A stretch of DNA of 64,000 nt from [Phialemoniopsis] sp. UDSM-2020 (GCA_018873225.1 JAEILZ010000008.1:3162001-3226000), one strand, 5' to 3'. Shown: positions 10,763-21,081, numbered from the stretch's first letter. The notes: generated from the letters alone by a model not told the origin. Program-made: numbers and translations.

Positions 10763-12637
10763 ATGAGATTGCTTAACGTCCACACTCGGAAGCTGGAAGA
10801 GTTCTTTGGGAGGCCGCCGCGCTACGCAATCCTATCCCATACGTGGGAAGAGGAAGAAGTGCTCTTCCACGACATCAACAACGATCCTGAAACATACAAG
10901 TCTAAGAAAGGATACAAAAAGGTTGATCTCGCGTGCTTGCAGGCCGAGAGGGACAGCTGCGACTACGTCTGGGTGGACACCTGCTGCATCGACAAGAGCA
11001 GCAGTGCGGAACTTTCAGAGGCAATCAACTCCATGTTCAAGTGGTACACTACATCCCATGTCTGCTATACCTACATCAGCGACTTCGACAGCAGTCTGGA
11101 GTCTAGTGAGCCTTTCGGGCAATATTTACCTCACTGCAGGTGGATATCTCGGGGATGGACCTTGCAGGAATTGATTGCTCCCTTTCAGGTTCTGTTCTTC
11201 GACAAGAATTGGATTTGTCTTGGACAGAGGGACGCCAAAAAGGCCTCAGACTATTCTTCGATACCATGCTTAGGAGCACAGCTCATCAAACACACCGGCA
11301 TTCACCGTTCGATCATCTTTCGACCAGACACACCGCTATGTTTACAAAGACCCTTCCACTGTCTTGGCCTATCACACGAGGTGTTTGAGGACGAGTGCGT
11401 ACATTGCCTGCGGAAAGTTGGAATAAGATCAGATCTTACCGAGCTCTCCATCTCCCAGCGTATGAACTGGGCGGCCGATCGGGAAACGACCAGAGTTGAG
11501 GATCGGGCTTATTCCCTGCTCGGTCTCTTTGACGTCCATATTCCTTTACTCTACGGGGAAGGCGATCGGGCATTCGCTCGATTGCAGGAGGAGATCTTGC
11601 GCAACTCAGACGATCAGTCTATTCTCGCAGTCCGAAACAGTCTGCCGAGTACTTTGCTTGCCACGAGTCCTGAGGACTTTAAGATCTCTACAGTGTTTCC
11701 CGAGACGTTCCCAAAGCGCCCATTTCAACTCTTACGTCGTCCAGAGCTTCAGTTTCCATCTCTGAGGCCACTGGGCCGAACTCTCGGTATACAACTATAT
11801 CTATGCCCATTGTATGACGACAATACGGGTCAGAGGTCGTTTTATACTTTAGGCATTCTTGACTGTGTGGTCTCTGATGATTTCCTGAAACGGCCAGCTC
11901 TCGTACTCTGCCGCCCAACTAACGACGCAAATGGAACCTTCGTCGCTTTGCCAACCACTCACCTTGATCAAAACGACAAGTTTCGCCACGACTGGGTTAG
12001 TGTAGTATCCTGTTCTGACACACGATCCAAATTAAGCACCCCAAGATTTGAGTTCAGCTACGAAGCGAAAGAAGCAGTCCTCAAGGAGGTGAATCTGATT
12101 ACAAGAGAGGAGCCACGGGCTGTCGCATTGTATCCCATCCACCCAGTCGTTATCAAGATCCACACCGCTTGGGACTATGAAATAATAGGATACTATTCTC
12201 CCTCGAAAGTAGGTGAGGTGCAGATGTCGGGTAGCTGGCATTATGTGAAGCACAAACTAGATATAGACCAGCGATATCGGGGACTCGAACGAGGACATGG
12301 CGTCATGGCTATAAGACTGCCTGACATGAGAGTGCTGGCTATCCATTGGGCGGCCCTCAACAGAGATATCAGTGATAGGTCGCACCTTCAATCAGAAATT
12401 TGCATAGGATGCGCGTGTGAGTATTTCGAGGACTCAACAACGTCTGATACTCTTGTCCTAGAGCAAACAAATCTGCGCTCGAGGCTCCACACGGGCCCTC
12501 AGCTCGAGTTCAGGTCCAAGGTCTCCGTCCCGATAGCATGGACAGGCCTGTACCACAGTATAGCACTTCAAGAAACGCGGGTGCTGGATCAGGTGTTTTG
12601 CGAGATCACTATATCGAACCCTACGGCTCAGGGTTGA
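10763..12637 (+). CDS. HET-domain (heterokaryon incompatibility) protein
   Basis: Single exon, 624 residues. The N-terminal HET domain is complete: RYAILSHTW at ~20-28, VWVDTCCIDKSSSAELSEAI at ~75-95, SRGWTLQELIAP at ~127-138, and RVEDRAYSLLGLFDVHIPLL then GEGDRAFARLQEEI at ~245-280. HET domains are TIR-related and act in allorecognition and programmed cell death. The C-terminal ~330 residues match nothing I recognise; no NACHT, ankyrin or WD repeats are visible. In-frame non-ATG codons precede the ATG, which directly opens the usual MRLLNVHT beginning. Two membrane proteins lie downstream on the opposite strand. Confidence 0.92.
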   Translation: MRLLNVHTRKLEEFFGRPPRYAILSHTWEEEEVLFHDINNDPETYKSKKGYKKVDLACLQAERDSCDYVWVDTCCIDKSSSAELSEAINSMFKWYTTSHVCYTYISDFDSSLESSEPFGQYLPHCRWISRGWTLQELIAPFQVLFFDKNWICLGQRDAKKASDYSSIPCLGAQLIKHTGIHRSIIFRPDTPLCLQRPFHCLGLSHEVFEDECVHCLRKVGIRSDLTELSISQRMNWAADRETTRVEDRAYSLLGLFDVHIPLLYGEGDRAFARLQEEILRNSDDQSILAVRNSLPSTLLATSPEDFKISTVFPETFPKRPFQLLRRPELQFPSLRPLGRTLGIQLYLCPLYDDNTGQRSFYTLGILDCVVSDDFLKRPALVLCRPTNDANGTFVALPTTHLDQNDKFRHDWVSVVSCSDTRSKLSTPRFEFSYEAKEAVLKEVNLITREEPRAVALYPIHPVVIKIHTAWDYEIIGYYSPSKVGEVQMSGSWHYVKHKLDIDQRYRGLERGHGVMAIRLPDMRVLAIHWAALNRDISDRSHLQSEICIGCACEYFEDSTTSDTLVLEQTNLRSRLHTGPQLEFRSKVSVPIAWTGLYHSIALQETRVLDQVFCEITISNPTAQG

Positions 12638-13142
12638 ACAGGAGAAAGTGTCAGAAAAGCATTGTAATTTGTCGTCATGGAAGGGTCTAGTCTGGAACGA
12701 ACAGAAAGACTTCAGCACCCACAAGCCGATCCCACGAACTGAGTAATGGAAGATTTCGAGCATATACAATAAATGAGCTCTTCCATAGAAACTTCGAAGT
12801 CTAGGGCTTGTTTCGGGTCAAGCAACTCATAAGAGAGGTATTTCTGCTGATGTCGAATGGTCGCCAGAGATGCCCTCCAACCTCTTAACCATATCTTGCG
12901 CAAATACCTGTAGGCTTACTACGATATCTAATTCGTGATCCAAGTGCGCCTCAAAGGCCTGGTCTTCAAGACGTCTTCCTCATTTTGGTGAGGGAAGACA
13001 AGATCACTCTGGTATGTTCCTCCATCCCCTGTACCAATTGATTGACATTCCTTATGGAGTCTTCCAACTCCTGCATAGATGATAGATGCTCCATGATGCT
13101 GCGGTATTGTTGAGAGTGACATGAACAAAGATTACCATAGTC
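12638..13142. other. Convergent intergenic region
   Basis: 505 bases between the 3' ends of the HET gene and the membrane-protein gene. No feature recognised. Confidence 0.35.
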
Positions 13143-14166
13143 CTACTGTAATCTCTCTGCAAACCTTCTCATCTGAAACAGGGATTCCAAATCCAGCGGC
13201 ATCGAGAATAGCAACAGGTCATGGCGCTCCGCGCCAAGGTGTGTTGTACGTTCGATAGCGCCTCTAAGGAAACCTAGGTAGTACCTCTGCAAAGACTCCA
13301 GAGCTTTCCGCCTTTCGTCGGCCGCCGAGTTGGACAAATTGAGGCGTCGGTAGATGTCGTCTACCCAGTATATAAGGTCCTGGCAAGAGTCCCCGAGAGA
13401 GCTGGCTAGTTCCACAACGGCGTCGAAGTGCCTGTCGAGCAGATGCTCGTTCTCGGTAGCATTGTCTTCGTAAATAAGGTATGCATCAATGAACTCTTTC
13501 CGTGGAGGATAGCGTGAGTTGTCTACTTCCACAAAGAGGCGCTTCAAGCGTTGGTGCAATCCAGAACGAGAGGCCTTCATCGTGCGATACTCGGACAGAT
13601 CGTGGGCCAGATTGTCCAAGGCCGATCTAAGATCATTGAGCGAGCTCGTCTCAATAGGAACAGCAACACGTTCCTGTTGGTGTTGAGGCTGGTCACCATC
13701 TGTGAGCAACAACGGACGGGCGATCCAGTGTACTGTGTCGTTGACGATCGGGCAGTAAGGGGCAATATAAAAGGGTGTTTTGGTCTGCGAGCGACATATT
13801 TTGTCGACCGTAGTCAAGCCTCCTACAAAGAGTTGACTAAAAACCACGAGCCGAATTATGAAACCAACAATTGCCCAGACGACAGACACACAGATCTCAG
13901 TCGGTGGCAAGCTTAACCCCTCCTGCTTTTGCTCGAACGCTCCTTCCTCTGGTAACCTTTTTTTCGTTCAAGCCTTGTGAAGGATGGTAATTGTTGAACC
14001 AGGACTGTCGCTGTCTGAAGTGTCCAGGCCATGGGCTATCGAGAGGGTCGTCCGAGCCAGGTGTGCTTCTGCCCGACGTGCTAGTCGATGTGTCACTCGA
14101 TGAGCCTTCTGCGTGGGACCAGGACCTATTGTACGGCCGCGGTACCACGTCATACGGGTATTCCAT
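13143..14166 (-). pseudogene. Single-pass membrane protein, unknown family, with an apparent frameshift at an A7 tract
   Basis: On the minus strand an ATG at 14166 opens a polar Ser/Thr/Pro-rich frame that runs to a stop near 13897. The main downstream frame (stop at 13143) carries a membrane segment, VSVVWAIVGFIIRLVVF, and about 220 residues of helical, charged sequence ending RRFAERLQ. The two frames overlap and differ by one base. An A7 run (T7 at 13958-13964 on the plus strand) lies exactly where one fewer A would join them into ~340 residues: disordered basic N-terminus, membrane pass, helical ectodomain. No convincing intron bridges the frames. It could be a real frameshift allele, a sequencing slip or an undetected intron. 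The neighbour at 14801-16258 has the same overall plan. Confidence 0.55.
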
Positions 14167-14800
14167 GTCTGAAGAGCAGAGTATCGCCGTCTGTCAATTT
14201 TGAGACTCCTGCCTGTGGATGACAGTGAGTAGGAGTTGTCGAGTGGCCTCTGTGATTCGCTTGGGCAGTTGGCGGCTACAAAGAGCAGTCGAAGGATGAG
14301 AAAGAATAGAACAGTCTTTCGGACAGAAGATAGATTTTTGAGAGGAGGAAGGTCATTAATGCCAAATTGGGGACGCACAACCCAGTCGTCTCGCTACCAC
14401 GATTCACACAAACCTTGGTGTCATCACAATCATGAATTGTCCCATTGTGATCAGGGGACGGATCTGGTGATGGACCTCCCCACGTAGCGACCAGCTATAC
14501 AGGTGGGTGACAGGTTGGTTGGCGGTTTGCCCTATCAATGTACCTCAATACTTGACTGTTCACTTGGTAATTTCCCAGCATCTAAGCGTATTGGATCACT
14601 CAGTTCAGTCGTGATTTGGGCAAAGATTCATCCAAGACTGTTAATCTTTCTGACACCCACTTACGATACGAATCTAGACCATTTAAAATCCAGATGAACA
14701 TGACAATGCATTATGGATTTGAATGTGGTTTCATCTAGAGATCTCCTTCTCGTAACTCGATGTTTTGTTCTATTCATGAACAACCTATAACAGCAGTTCA
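14167..14800. other. Intergenic region between the two membrane-protein genes
   Basis: 634 bases, moderately AT-rich. Must contain the promoter of the upstream-reading minus-strand gene. No repeat or gene recognised. Confidence 0.35.
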
Positions 14801-16258
14801 TTACCGCATCGAACCCTGCATAACACGTTCCAAATTGTCAATCATGCTCTCTGCAAAGACTCGGATGTCTGCCATAAGTATCAGGGCATGTTCGGGACGG
14901 TGTTGCGTAGTCCTTTCCTGGAATATTTGCTCCGCGTCCTTGAGATGGCGCTGGGCAGTTGCAGCTGCACCAGAAAGGACCCGGAATATTCTGCGGTATC
15001 TTTCACGATACTCCGTCGCCTCTATAAGAGGCTTGTAGAGGTATTGAATATATGCAGTCTCCCGCTTCAGCCTTGCATCAGCCAGCGGGTTATTCTCCAC
15101 CTCTTCCGCATAGCGGCCACTGTTCCAATCCATAAAGGAGCTCATCTCGTGGAATGGCCAGTCGAGAGGACCCTTGCTGAAAGCCACATGGTTGATCGAC
15201 GTGTGCGCCCTTGACAGTGCTTGCTCCATTTGGTGCATGAACACCATGTAGGCATCGCTTACGGATTGGTACGCCTTCTGGTGCCTCTCCGCCGGTGACA
15301 CGGAATCTGCAGTAGTGCTGAACTTGTGCTCGGCGATGTCGAGGTCGTGGAGCAGGGAGCCACATAGACTCATGAAGACCTCGAGCGTGTATGGAACATC
15401 TGTGAAGCAGTCCCTGACGTCCTGGTGTGCTTCAGGCATGAGGCTCTCGAAGGTTCGATAACCCAGGAGGAATTCCTCTCTGAACCTGAGTTTATCAGAG
15501 AACTGCACTGCGGTTGCGAGAACATCGATGCCGTGTTGCCAATTCGATTCGGAATCGTACAGTTTCTTGCCCTCGACCGCTCTTCGGTGAAGATCATCCA
15601 TGACGCCGCTGAAGATCTGTGCCTCATTGCCATCGAAGATACTGACGTACTTCTCCATGGACTGAGGCGCAAGAGCTTTCTGCAGGGGATAAGTGCTTGA
15701 TAGAACATGGGTTTGTAGGTGATTTGTGTTCCAGACCCGGCATTGATCGCCATACACGGACGAAATAAGCGACGAGGAGCACTCCATGCGGCCCCAGAAC
15801 ATCAACGTAGGGACGAGAACAACGAAACAGATATAAAGCACGAGCAAACATGGAACCACCACATTCAGGTGTATGTAGATCAGCCTTCCGATGATGCCCC
15901 TTTTGAATTCAAAGGCTAGCGGTCTTCTAGAGCCCGGGAGTCTGGGTCCAGACGTCGTTGGTTGTTGATCGACCATAGCATTAGGACCATCGAGTGCTGT
16001 ATCGGAGAGCCGTCCTTTGCGGGCTTTTCGACGAGGACCGATGCGCGTGGAGTTGATGTGTTCCGCTGAGGTGCTGGAAGGGGTAGAGACGCCCTGGGTA
16101 GGCATCTCTTGGGGTGTATGGGGCCGGCATTGTTCCATAGACTTGGGTTCAGACTCGGGGCAGGTCATCTCGAGCGTTCCTCTGGCGCCTTCGCAACGAT
16201 TCTCTTGCGCCTGGGCAACGATCAGTGAACGGGAAATTGGCGGCTGAATCTTCACCAT
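14801..16258 (-). CDS. Single-pass membrane protein with helical ectodomain, unknown family, 485 aa
   Basis: Single exon from an ATG at 16258 (MVKIQPPISRS). The first ~120 residues are disordered with a basic patch (GPRRKARKGRL). A long hydrophobic span lies at ~123-153 (HLNVVVPCLLVLYICFVVLV), then ~330 residues of mostly helical, charged sequence with segments like DDLHRRAVEGKKLYDSESNW and LKDAEQIFQERTTQHRPEH. I recognise no domain. Positive charges before the membrane span suggest the N-terminus is cytosolic and the helical part outside or lumenal. It shares orientation and architecture with the frameshifted gene at 13143-14166, and a HET gene is nearby. The function is unknown. Confidence 0.75.
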   Translation of the reverse strand: MVKIQPPISRSLIVAQAQENRCEGARGTLEMTCPESEPKSMEQCRPHTPQEMPTQGVSTPSSTSAEHINSTRIGPRRKARKGRLSDTALDGPNAMVDQQPTTSGPRLPGSRRPLAFEFKRGIIGRLIYIHLNVVVPCLLVLYICFVVLVPTLMFWGRMECSSSLISSVYGDQCRVWNTNHLQTHVLSSTYPLQKALAPQSMEKYVSIFDGNEAQIFSGVMDDLHRRAVEGKKLYDSESNWQHGIDVLATAVQFSDKLRFREEFLLGYRTFESLMPEAHQDVRDCFTDVPYTLEVFMSLCGSLLHDLDIAEHKFSTTADSVSPAERHQKAYQSVSDAYMVFMHQMEQALSRAHTSINHVAFSKGPLDWPFHEMSSFMDWNSGRYAEEVENNPLADARLKRETAYIQYLYKPLIEATEYRERYRRIFRVLSGAAATAQRHLKDAEQIFQERTTQHRPEHALILMADIRVFAESMIDNLERVMQGSMR

Positions 16259-16618
16259 AGTTGGACAGATGAGATTGAACAAGTGTGTGAAGAAGATCAA
16301 AGAGTTGGGAAACGAGGGAAAGGACACAGGTCATTAAGGGTTTTGAGTGTGACGCGTGCCATGGACGGAGAGCAATATTAGTGACGAAATGAGCGCAAGT
16401 GTAGGCCATGGGACACAAACGGGAGTCAAAGCATTGTCCGGTCCATTCATGTCTTTTCTATGGTCTATCTCTCTCCGGTGCCATTCAATTTTGCATCTGG
16501 GGTATCGCGCATAGTCTTCGTCTGATGTTTAGCTTGACATGATCCCGCCGTCAAGCCGTCTTTTCATAATAATCGCTACAATGAGAAACAGAAATAACTT
16601 TTGACGCTCCTCGGGTGC
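16259..16618. other. Intergenic region
   Basis: 360 bases between the start of the membrane-protein gene and the 3' end of the small secreted peptide gene. Nothing recognised. Confidence 0.35.
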
Positions 16619-16879
16619 TCAACACTCCACGCAGCTGCAAATGCACTTCCAGTCCGTGCCGCCAGCAATCATGCAGTCTGCATAACATATGTTGGGATCC
16701 TCGGTGGCATCGTCCTGCCGCTTTCGACGAGCGGCTTCGGGGAAGTGGTTCTCTATCACCTGGTTGAGGGCCGGAGCATCGGGTGATTCCGTGTTTTCGA
16801 CAGCTTGGGTGTCTGGTGATGTAGGAGCAGCCATGGCGGTGCCCATGGCGAGCAGTAGAGTGACTATCAGCAACTGCAT
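16619..16879 (-). CDS. Secreted cysteine-rich propeptide with Kex2-type site, 86 aa
   Basis: Single exon. The signal peptide MQLLIVTLLLAMGTAMA is followed by an acidic ~35-residue pro-region, then the dibasic run RRKR, a Kex2/furin-type cleavage site. This would release a ~32-residue mature peptide beginning QDDATEDP. That peptide has six cysteines in a tight pattern (C-x3-C, then KCICSCVEC at the end), enough for three disulfides. Prepro layout plus a knotted C-terminus is typical of fungal secreted peptides, either effectors or signalling or antimicrobial peptides; no named family recognised. Like the 85-aa protein at 9846 it ends within one residue of a C-x2-C pair, but the rest does not align convincingly. 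Confidence 0.75.
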   Translation of the reverse strand: MQLLIVTLLLAMGTAMAAPTSPDTQAVENTESPDAPALNQVIENHFPEAARRKRQDDATEDPNICYADCMIAGGTDWKCICSCVEC

Positions 16880-17607
16880 GTTGGTGGTATTGATTGATAT
16901 GGATAGAAATAGTATGCTCGTAGTCGAGTAATATTGGTGAAATGTTGTACTAAGCTTTGGCAGAAGAGCAAGGATGTAGAAGTAAACGAGAGGACCACCA
17001 AAAGGATCGCTGGTTGATGTGCAATGATCTACACTGTAGATCATGAACAAGAGAGTCAAAACATAGCTTGGAGGGAAGAAGCTTGCCTTATGTATGGGCG
17101 ATCCCGCGCAGACGATGGACATTACCCCTGACTACGGCACTGTCCCGTCTTGCCCGTCCAGCGACACCGTACGAGAACAGCCGGAATACCCACATTTTGG
17201 CGTCTCACGATGGGGTCAAAGACGACATTGGCACCAGGGTTCTGGACGTGGCTGGTCGTGATGGAACACGGGGGATCTTCACAGGGGTGCTTCTGGTGTC
17301 TGAGAATGCCTTGCGTCGGCATTATTATGGGGCATTTGGTCCAGGCCCCCTCGCTGGAGAATCGTGTTTCAGCCCAAAATACCTCGCTTGGCCAGAGCTC
17401 GGTTACGGACAAGGACGGTGGATTTTGACTACAAGAGAACCTCTGATGTTCAGTTGCGACGAATTTGAGCCGCTTCAAAGGATGTGCAGCTCTGGCCACT
17501 ACTTACACTGAAGACCAGAACTTGGTTCGTTCGGGACAATTCTGTGAGCTGGGAGTGCCCAGTAGTATGGGGTGCATAGTTTTAAAGTCTATGACACTAA
17601 CTAAATC
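16880..17607. other. Intergenic region upstream of the secreted peptide and of tRNA-Val
   Basis: 728 bases. Holds the peptide gene promoter. Open frames here show no family signature. Confidence 0.35.
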
Positions 17608-17681
17608 GGTTTCGTGGTGTAGTTGGTTATCACATCAGTCTAACACACTGAAGGTCTCCAGTTCGAGCCTGGACGAAATCA
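17608..17681 (+). tRNA. tRNA-Val (anticodon AAC)
   Basis: 74 nt fold as a full cloverleaf. The acceptor stem GGTTTCG pairs with CGAAATC (one G-U), with discriminator A. The anticodon stem TCAGT/ACTGA is perfect, with loop CTAACAC giving AAC. The T stem TCCAG/CTGGA encloses TTCGAGC, which is also a good B box. There is no intron. A T6 run starts within two bases of the 3' end and serves as the RNA polymerase III terminator. A damaged copy sits at 31584-31671. Confidence 0.95.
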
Positions 17682-19495
17682 ATTTTTTGCATTTTCATTT
17701 TTTTTTGCTCCCCCGCCCAAGTAACGAACACAAAGCACATGTGTAGCGTAACAAAACAACTGATCAACTTCTGATACTTCAATTAACCCTGTCGATGACT
17801 CGACGCAGAGCTGACTGTGGTATCGCGATATTGAGACAGCAGTTGCTTGCGACCGTCCTGCCGTCTGTCGCAAAGGCTGTGTTGATATTGGTGGAGCCAT
17901 TGAGGGGCCAAAAAGGCCGGATGATTTTGAAGAAGAGAGAGGTTTATTGTGAGCATTTTAATCAGCGGATCGGTTTCATAGCATGGGAGACGTCGGTGGC
18001 CTAAGTGGGAATTTATGTTATGTACAAGGCCGACATCAAGGTTGTATATTCAGTGACCACGACAATAGTCAAAGGCCGACATCAAGGTTGTATATTCAGT
18101 GACCACGACAATAGTCAAAGGCCGTAGACGTGCGATCATTCAATACTCCACTGGGAATGTGTTCCAGATACGATGAAGCTCGCATTTATCTGGGATGCCG
18201 TCAGAAAGCTGTGTAGACCTAAAATAATCCAAGGAATTGGTTGCTTTGAGCTCTCCTCGGTGGCCTTAGGTGCCGACAAGGTTAGCTGAGTGAAGCCTCT
18301 AGCAAGCTTGATCTCGACAGAGAGCCTCATCTATTGGTGAAGATGATGGTCTCCAGAATTCATCACAGGTTTTGAATTAATTATAAATACGAGCATTCGT
18401 CTCAGGCACTTAGTGGCGTGGAGAAGGCACGTTTATCACAAGCAGAACATCCTGGTCGTTTGTACCACTGCGAAACCTGAAACGAGCTACGGCCTTCGGG
18501 CTGGAGCCGGCCTTCCCGCTAGATCATCCGGCCCATTGGTATCTGCGTCACATCCCATGAGCGGGGTTGCCGGAGCCGTCCGTTCAGCCGCACGTGGGCT
18601 ATCAGGCATTGCCGCGCCTCGTAGCGTAGGTGCAGAGTCTTGATGCACAGCACCTACCTGCTAGACAATTAGACACTGTCTACCGATATCCGGTCAACCC
18701 TTGCTAGGACAATGTGATAAAGTACAGTATTACACCCTAATGTCTCTCTGGTAGATCCTTTCAAGGGTTCACAGCCATGCCAACCTGCATAAGCGAGCGC
18801 GCGCGCAAACGATTTGTTAACAGACGAGATACCACCTCAAGGAGCAAGACGCATGATTTCCAAGCTGTAAATACTGCATTCCTATCCCCTGAGTAGCTGG
18901 CACAACGCCTTATTAAGACATGAATGATGAAATACTTTGTATTGTAGATGCCGACCATTAGGTAGTCTGATAGACTGTGCTTTTCCGTCCGGCCACCCGA
19001 TGCAGACGAACAGGTAGTGGGATTCTTATGATGAAAGATTCTCCAGCTGAAGACCCTCGCCCCGAAACGCACCCTGCATCATTTAATAATGACAATTTTA
19101 CTGCTTTCCTCAGTGTTGACTGTCCATCTCACTCTCCTAGACCTAGCGTGAAGGCTGCTCCTGATTACGAGCAAAAGAGATTATAAGGGGCACACATCTA
19201 ATGACGTGACATGTACTACTCAGTCAAAGCAAAACAGCTATTCTCCAATCCTTTACCCCCGGCGAAGTGTGATCAGCGTACTCATGGACGGGGTGCTTGC
19301 TAGGATCGTGAAGGCGACAAGCAAGAATTGTATAAAGCAACCGTCTAGAATATGAGACTCTCCTGCTTCCCAACCTCAGGGCAGCAGCCTCTCGTTCTTA
19401 TCTGACCTTGCTCTTCCTACAAGCACGCTCATTTTTCGCTTTTCTCTTCTTACCTTCTTTGAAAGGGCTCACTGCGCTTGAACCCAATTCGAATC
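17682..19495. other. Gene-free stretch, with a 46-bp tandem duplication inside
   Basis: 1814 bases without a supportable gene. Contains the tandem duplication at 18028-18124 and a small inverted repeat (GTAGGTGC...GCACCTAC) around 18626-18655. A TATAAAG box at 19331-19337 lies about 160 bases before the glucanase start. Confidence 0.5.
18028..18124. repeat. Perfect 46-bp tandem duplication (2.1 copies)
   Basis: A 46-bp unit starting GGCCGACATCAAGG at 18028 is repeated exactly from 18074, and a third copy begins with GGCCG at 18120. The copies are identical, so the duplication is recent or maintained. It lies in noncoding DNA. Confidence 0.95.
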
Positions 19496-20569
19496 ATGCA
19501 GTCTTTTTGGATCCTGTTAACTCTCGGCGTTGGAATTGTTTCTGGAAAACATCATGGCCGTTTTCACGATCACCACAACACTTCAGACTGTACTCTCACT
19601 CGCACCGTCACTGTCACAGCCTGTCCAAGTTCGCAACTCAACGTCTCCAGCGTCTCTACCATTGCCAGCGTCTCGAACTTAAATAGTTCCACCAATTATA
19701 CCACTCCGTCCGGCCCAACCTCGACCACTACTTTTTCGCAAATTGTCATCGGCCATACTCTGGCTTCATCGAAGGGTCACGTCTTGTCGAACACTCCAAG
19801 CACTCATACTTCCAAGTCCTCTGTTTCCACTGCTGCACCATCAGCTGTTTCCGCTCTATCCAAAAGCAAACGTGGCCTTGCCTTCACAAACGTTGACTTG
19901 GTCAAGCCATGGGCCGGCAAAGACATAGGGTGGGCCTACAACTGGTGGACTGGCCGGGGAGACCTGCCTGCGCAGTTTGAGTACATGCCCATGATGTGGT
20001 GCCCTACCAAGCTGAGTGTCTCCTCATGGCTATCTGCCGCTCGCAAGGCGATTGGAGGCGGAACAAAGCACGTCCTAGGCTTCAACGAGCCAGATCAACC
20101 CAAGCAGTGCCATATCGCTGTGGAAGATGCCGTGGCCGGCCACAAAAGCCACATGAATCCTCTGAGAGGAGAGGCACTCATCGGCAGCCCCTGCATCACT
20201 AGCAATCCTGCACCCAAAGGCATCTCTTACCTCACTGCCTTTCTGGAAGGCTGCTCGGGCGACTGTGCCATCGATTTCCTCTGCACGCATTGGTACGGCA
20301 CGCCGGGCAACGAGGTGTGGAACTTTCAGCACCAAGTCAACAGGACCATCGAGCTCGGCAAGCAGCACAACATCTCACAGGTCTACGTTACCGAGTTCGG
20401 CCTGACTGGTGCTACTGAAGAGCAGAGGGAGTCTTTCCTCAAGTCAGTTCTGCCCTGGCTGGATGAGAATGAAAGCGTTGGCGGATATGCGTACTTCATG
20501 GCTTCGAATGGCATTCTCATGGATGAAGGGTCTCTCTCCTCTCTAGGCAAAGTATACGCAGAGGCCTAG
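19496..20569 (+). CDS. Secreted GH128 beta-glucanase (Asl1-type)
   Basis: Single exon, 357 residues. The signal peptide MQSFWILLTLGVGIVSG is followed by a Ser/Thr-rich linker to about residue 130. The GH128 catalytic domain begins at KRGLAFTNVDL and runs to the end. The two catalytic glutamates are visible in GFNEPDQP (acid/base) and YVTEFG (nucleophile). THWYG and GGYAYFM are also typical. GH128 enzymes cleave beta-1,3-glucans and act at fungal cell walls; fission yeast Asl1 is a wall protein. The Ser/Thr-rich stalk is probably O-mannosylated. No GPI signal is visible. A TATA box lies ~160 bases upstream. Confidence 0.9.
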   Translation: MQSFWILLTLGVGIVSGKHHGRFHDHHNTSDCTLTRTVTVTACPSSQLNVSSVSTIASVSNLNSSTNYTTPSGPTSTTTFSQIVIGHTLASSKGHVLSNTPSTHTSKSSVSTAAPSAVSALSKSKRGLAFTNVDLVKPWAGKDIGWAYNWWTGRGDLPAQFEYMPMMWCPTKLSVSSWLSAARKAIGGGTKHVLGFNEPDQPKQCHIAVEDAVAGHKSHMNPLRGEALIGSPCITSNPAPKGISYLTAFLEGCSGDCAIDFLCTHWYGTPGNEVWNFQHQVNRTIELGKQHNISQVYVTEFGLTGATEEQRESFLKSVLPWLDENESVGGYAYFMASNGILMDEGSLSSLGKVYAEA

Positions 20570-21081
20570 GAGGCCTGGGAAGCCCCCACTTGTTGGATTC
20601 TTGTCACTCATTTCCTCACTTATAAGTATTCTTCCATTCATCTTCTTAGCTCCTAGCTAGTTGTCCTGTTTACACACAAAAGCATGCTTTTGCAAGGCGT
20701 GCCACTGAAAGTCTCTGATTGTGAGACTTCGTTTAGGGGAGGTATTTAGCGCGTTAGTCTAAATAAGCTTAGTCTCTTCTGGACCTCAATATTTGAACCA
20801 CCTTTTCTCAGGCCATCATGGAGACGGGAGTGCATTTAGAGTTTCCCGCCAAGCCCGGACAAGTGCCGTAACTGTACTTACAGGTAGTGCCTACATTAGG
20901 GAAACAACAATCCATAAAATGCCAGGCCTCGAGACGCATGCCTTTTTTCCCTTCCTTCTCCTCCGCAAGTCACTCCGCGCATTCCGCAACGCTTCCGCAC
21001 ACTCCGCCGATGAACAACAAACAAGCTTTCACGACCGAGTCTAGAATCGTATCTTATCCGGTCAATCATCGGCCATCCGTC
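20570..21081. other. Intergenic region and leader of the Zn2Cys6 gene
   Basis: 512 bases. The last ~120 carry the TCCGC array described separately. A small inverted repeat (AAAGCATGCTTT) lies at ~20680-20692. Confidence 0.4.
20961..21008 (+). promoter_or_regulatory. Array of five TCCGC cores in the leader of the Zn2Cys6 gene
   Basis: TCCGC occurs at 20962, 20974, 20983, 20994 and 21003, with spacings of 12, 9, 11 and 9 bases, close to one helical turn. Its extended core CTCCGC recurs in arrays at 24389-24438 and, in reverse orientation, 29896-29934. If translation started at 20938 this would encode a low-complexity Ser/His/Pro run, which argues for a later start. Candidate autoregulatory sites (inference). 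Confidence 0.5.

Noticed and set aside
17068..17511. A 147-residue plus-strand open frame before tRNA-Val
   Set aside because: No signature, no signal peptide; overlaps the promoter side of the secreted peptide gene.
18626..18655. Inverted repeat GTAGGTGC...GCACCTAC as a terminator or small RNA
   Set aside because: Only an 8-bp stem, with no adjacent gene or T run.
20938..21081. The longer start for the Zn2Cys6 gene
   Set aside because: It would translate the TCCGC array into a Ser/His/Pro low-complexity run and push the zinc cluster ~50 residues inward. Not excluded.
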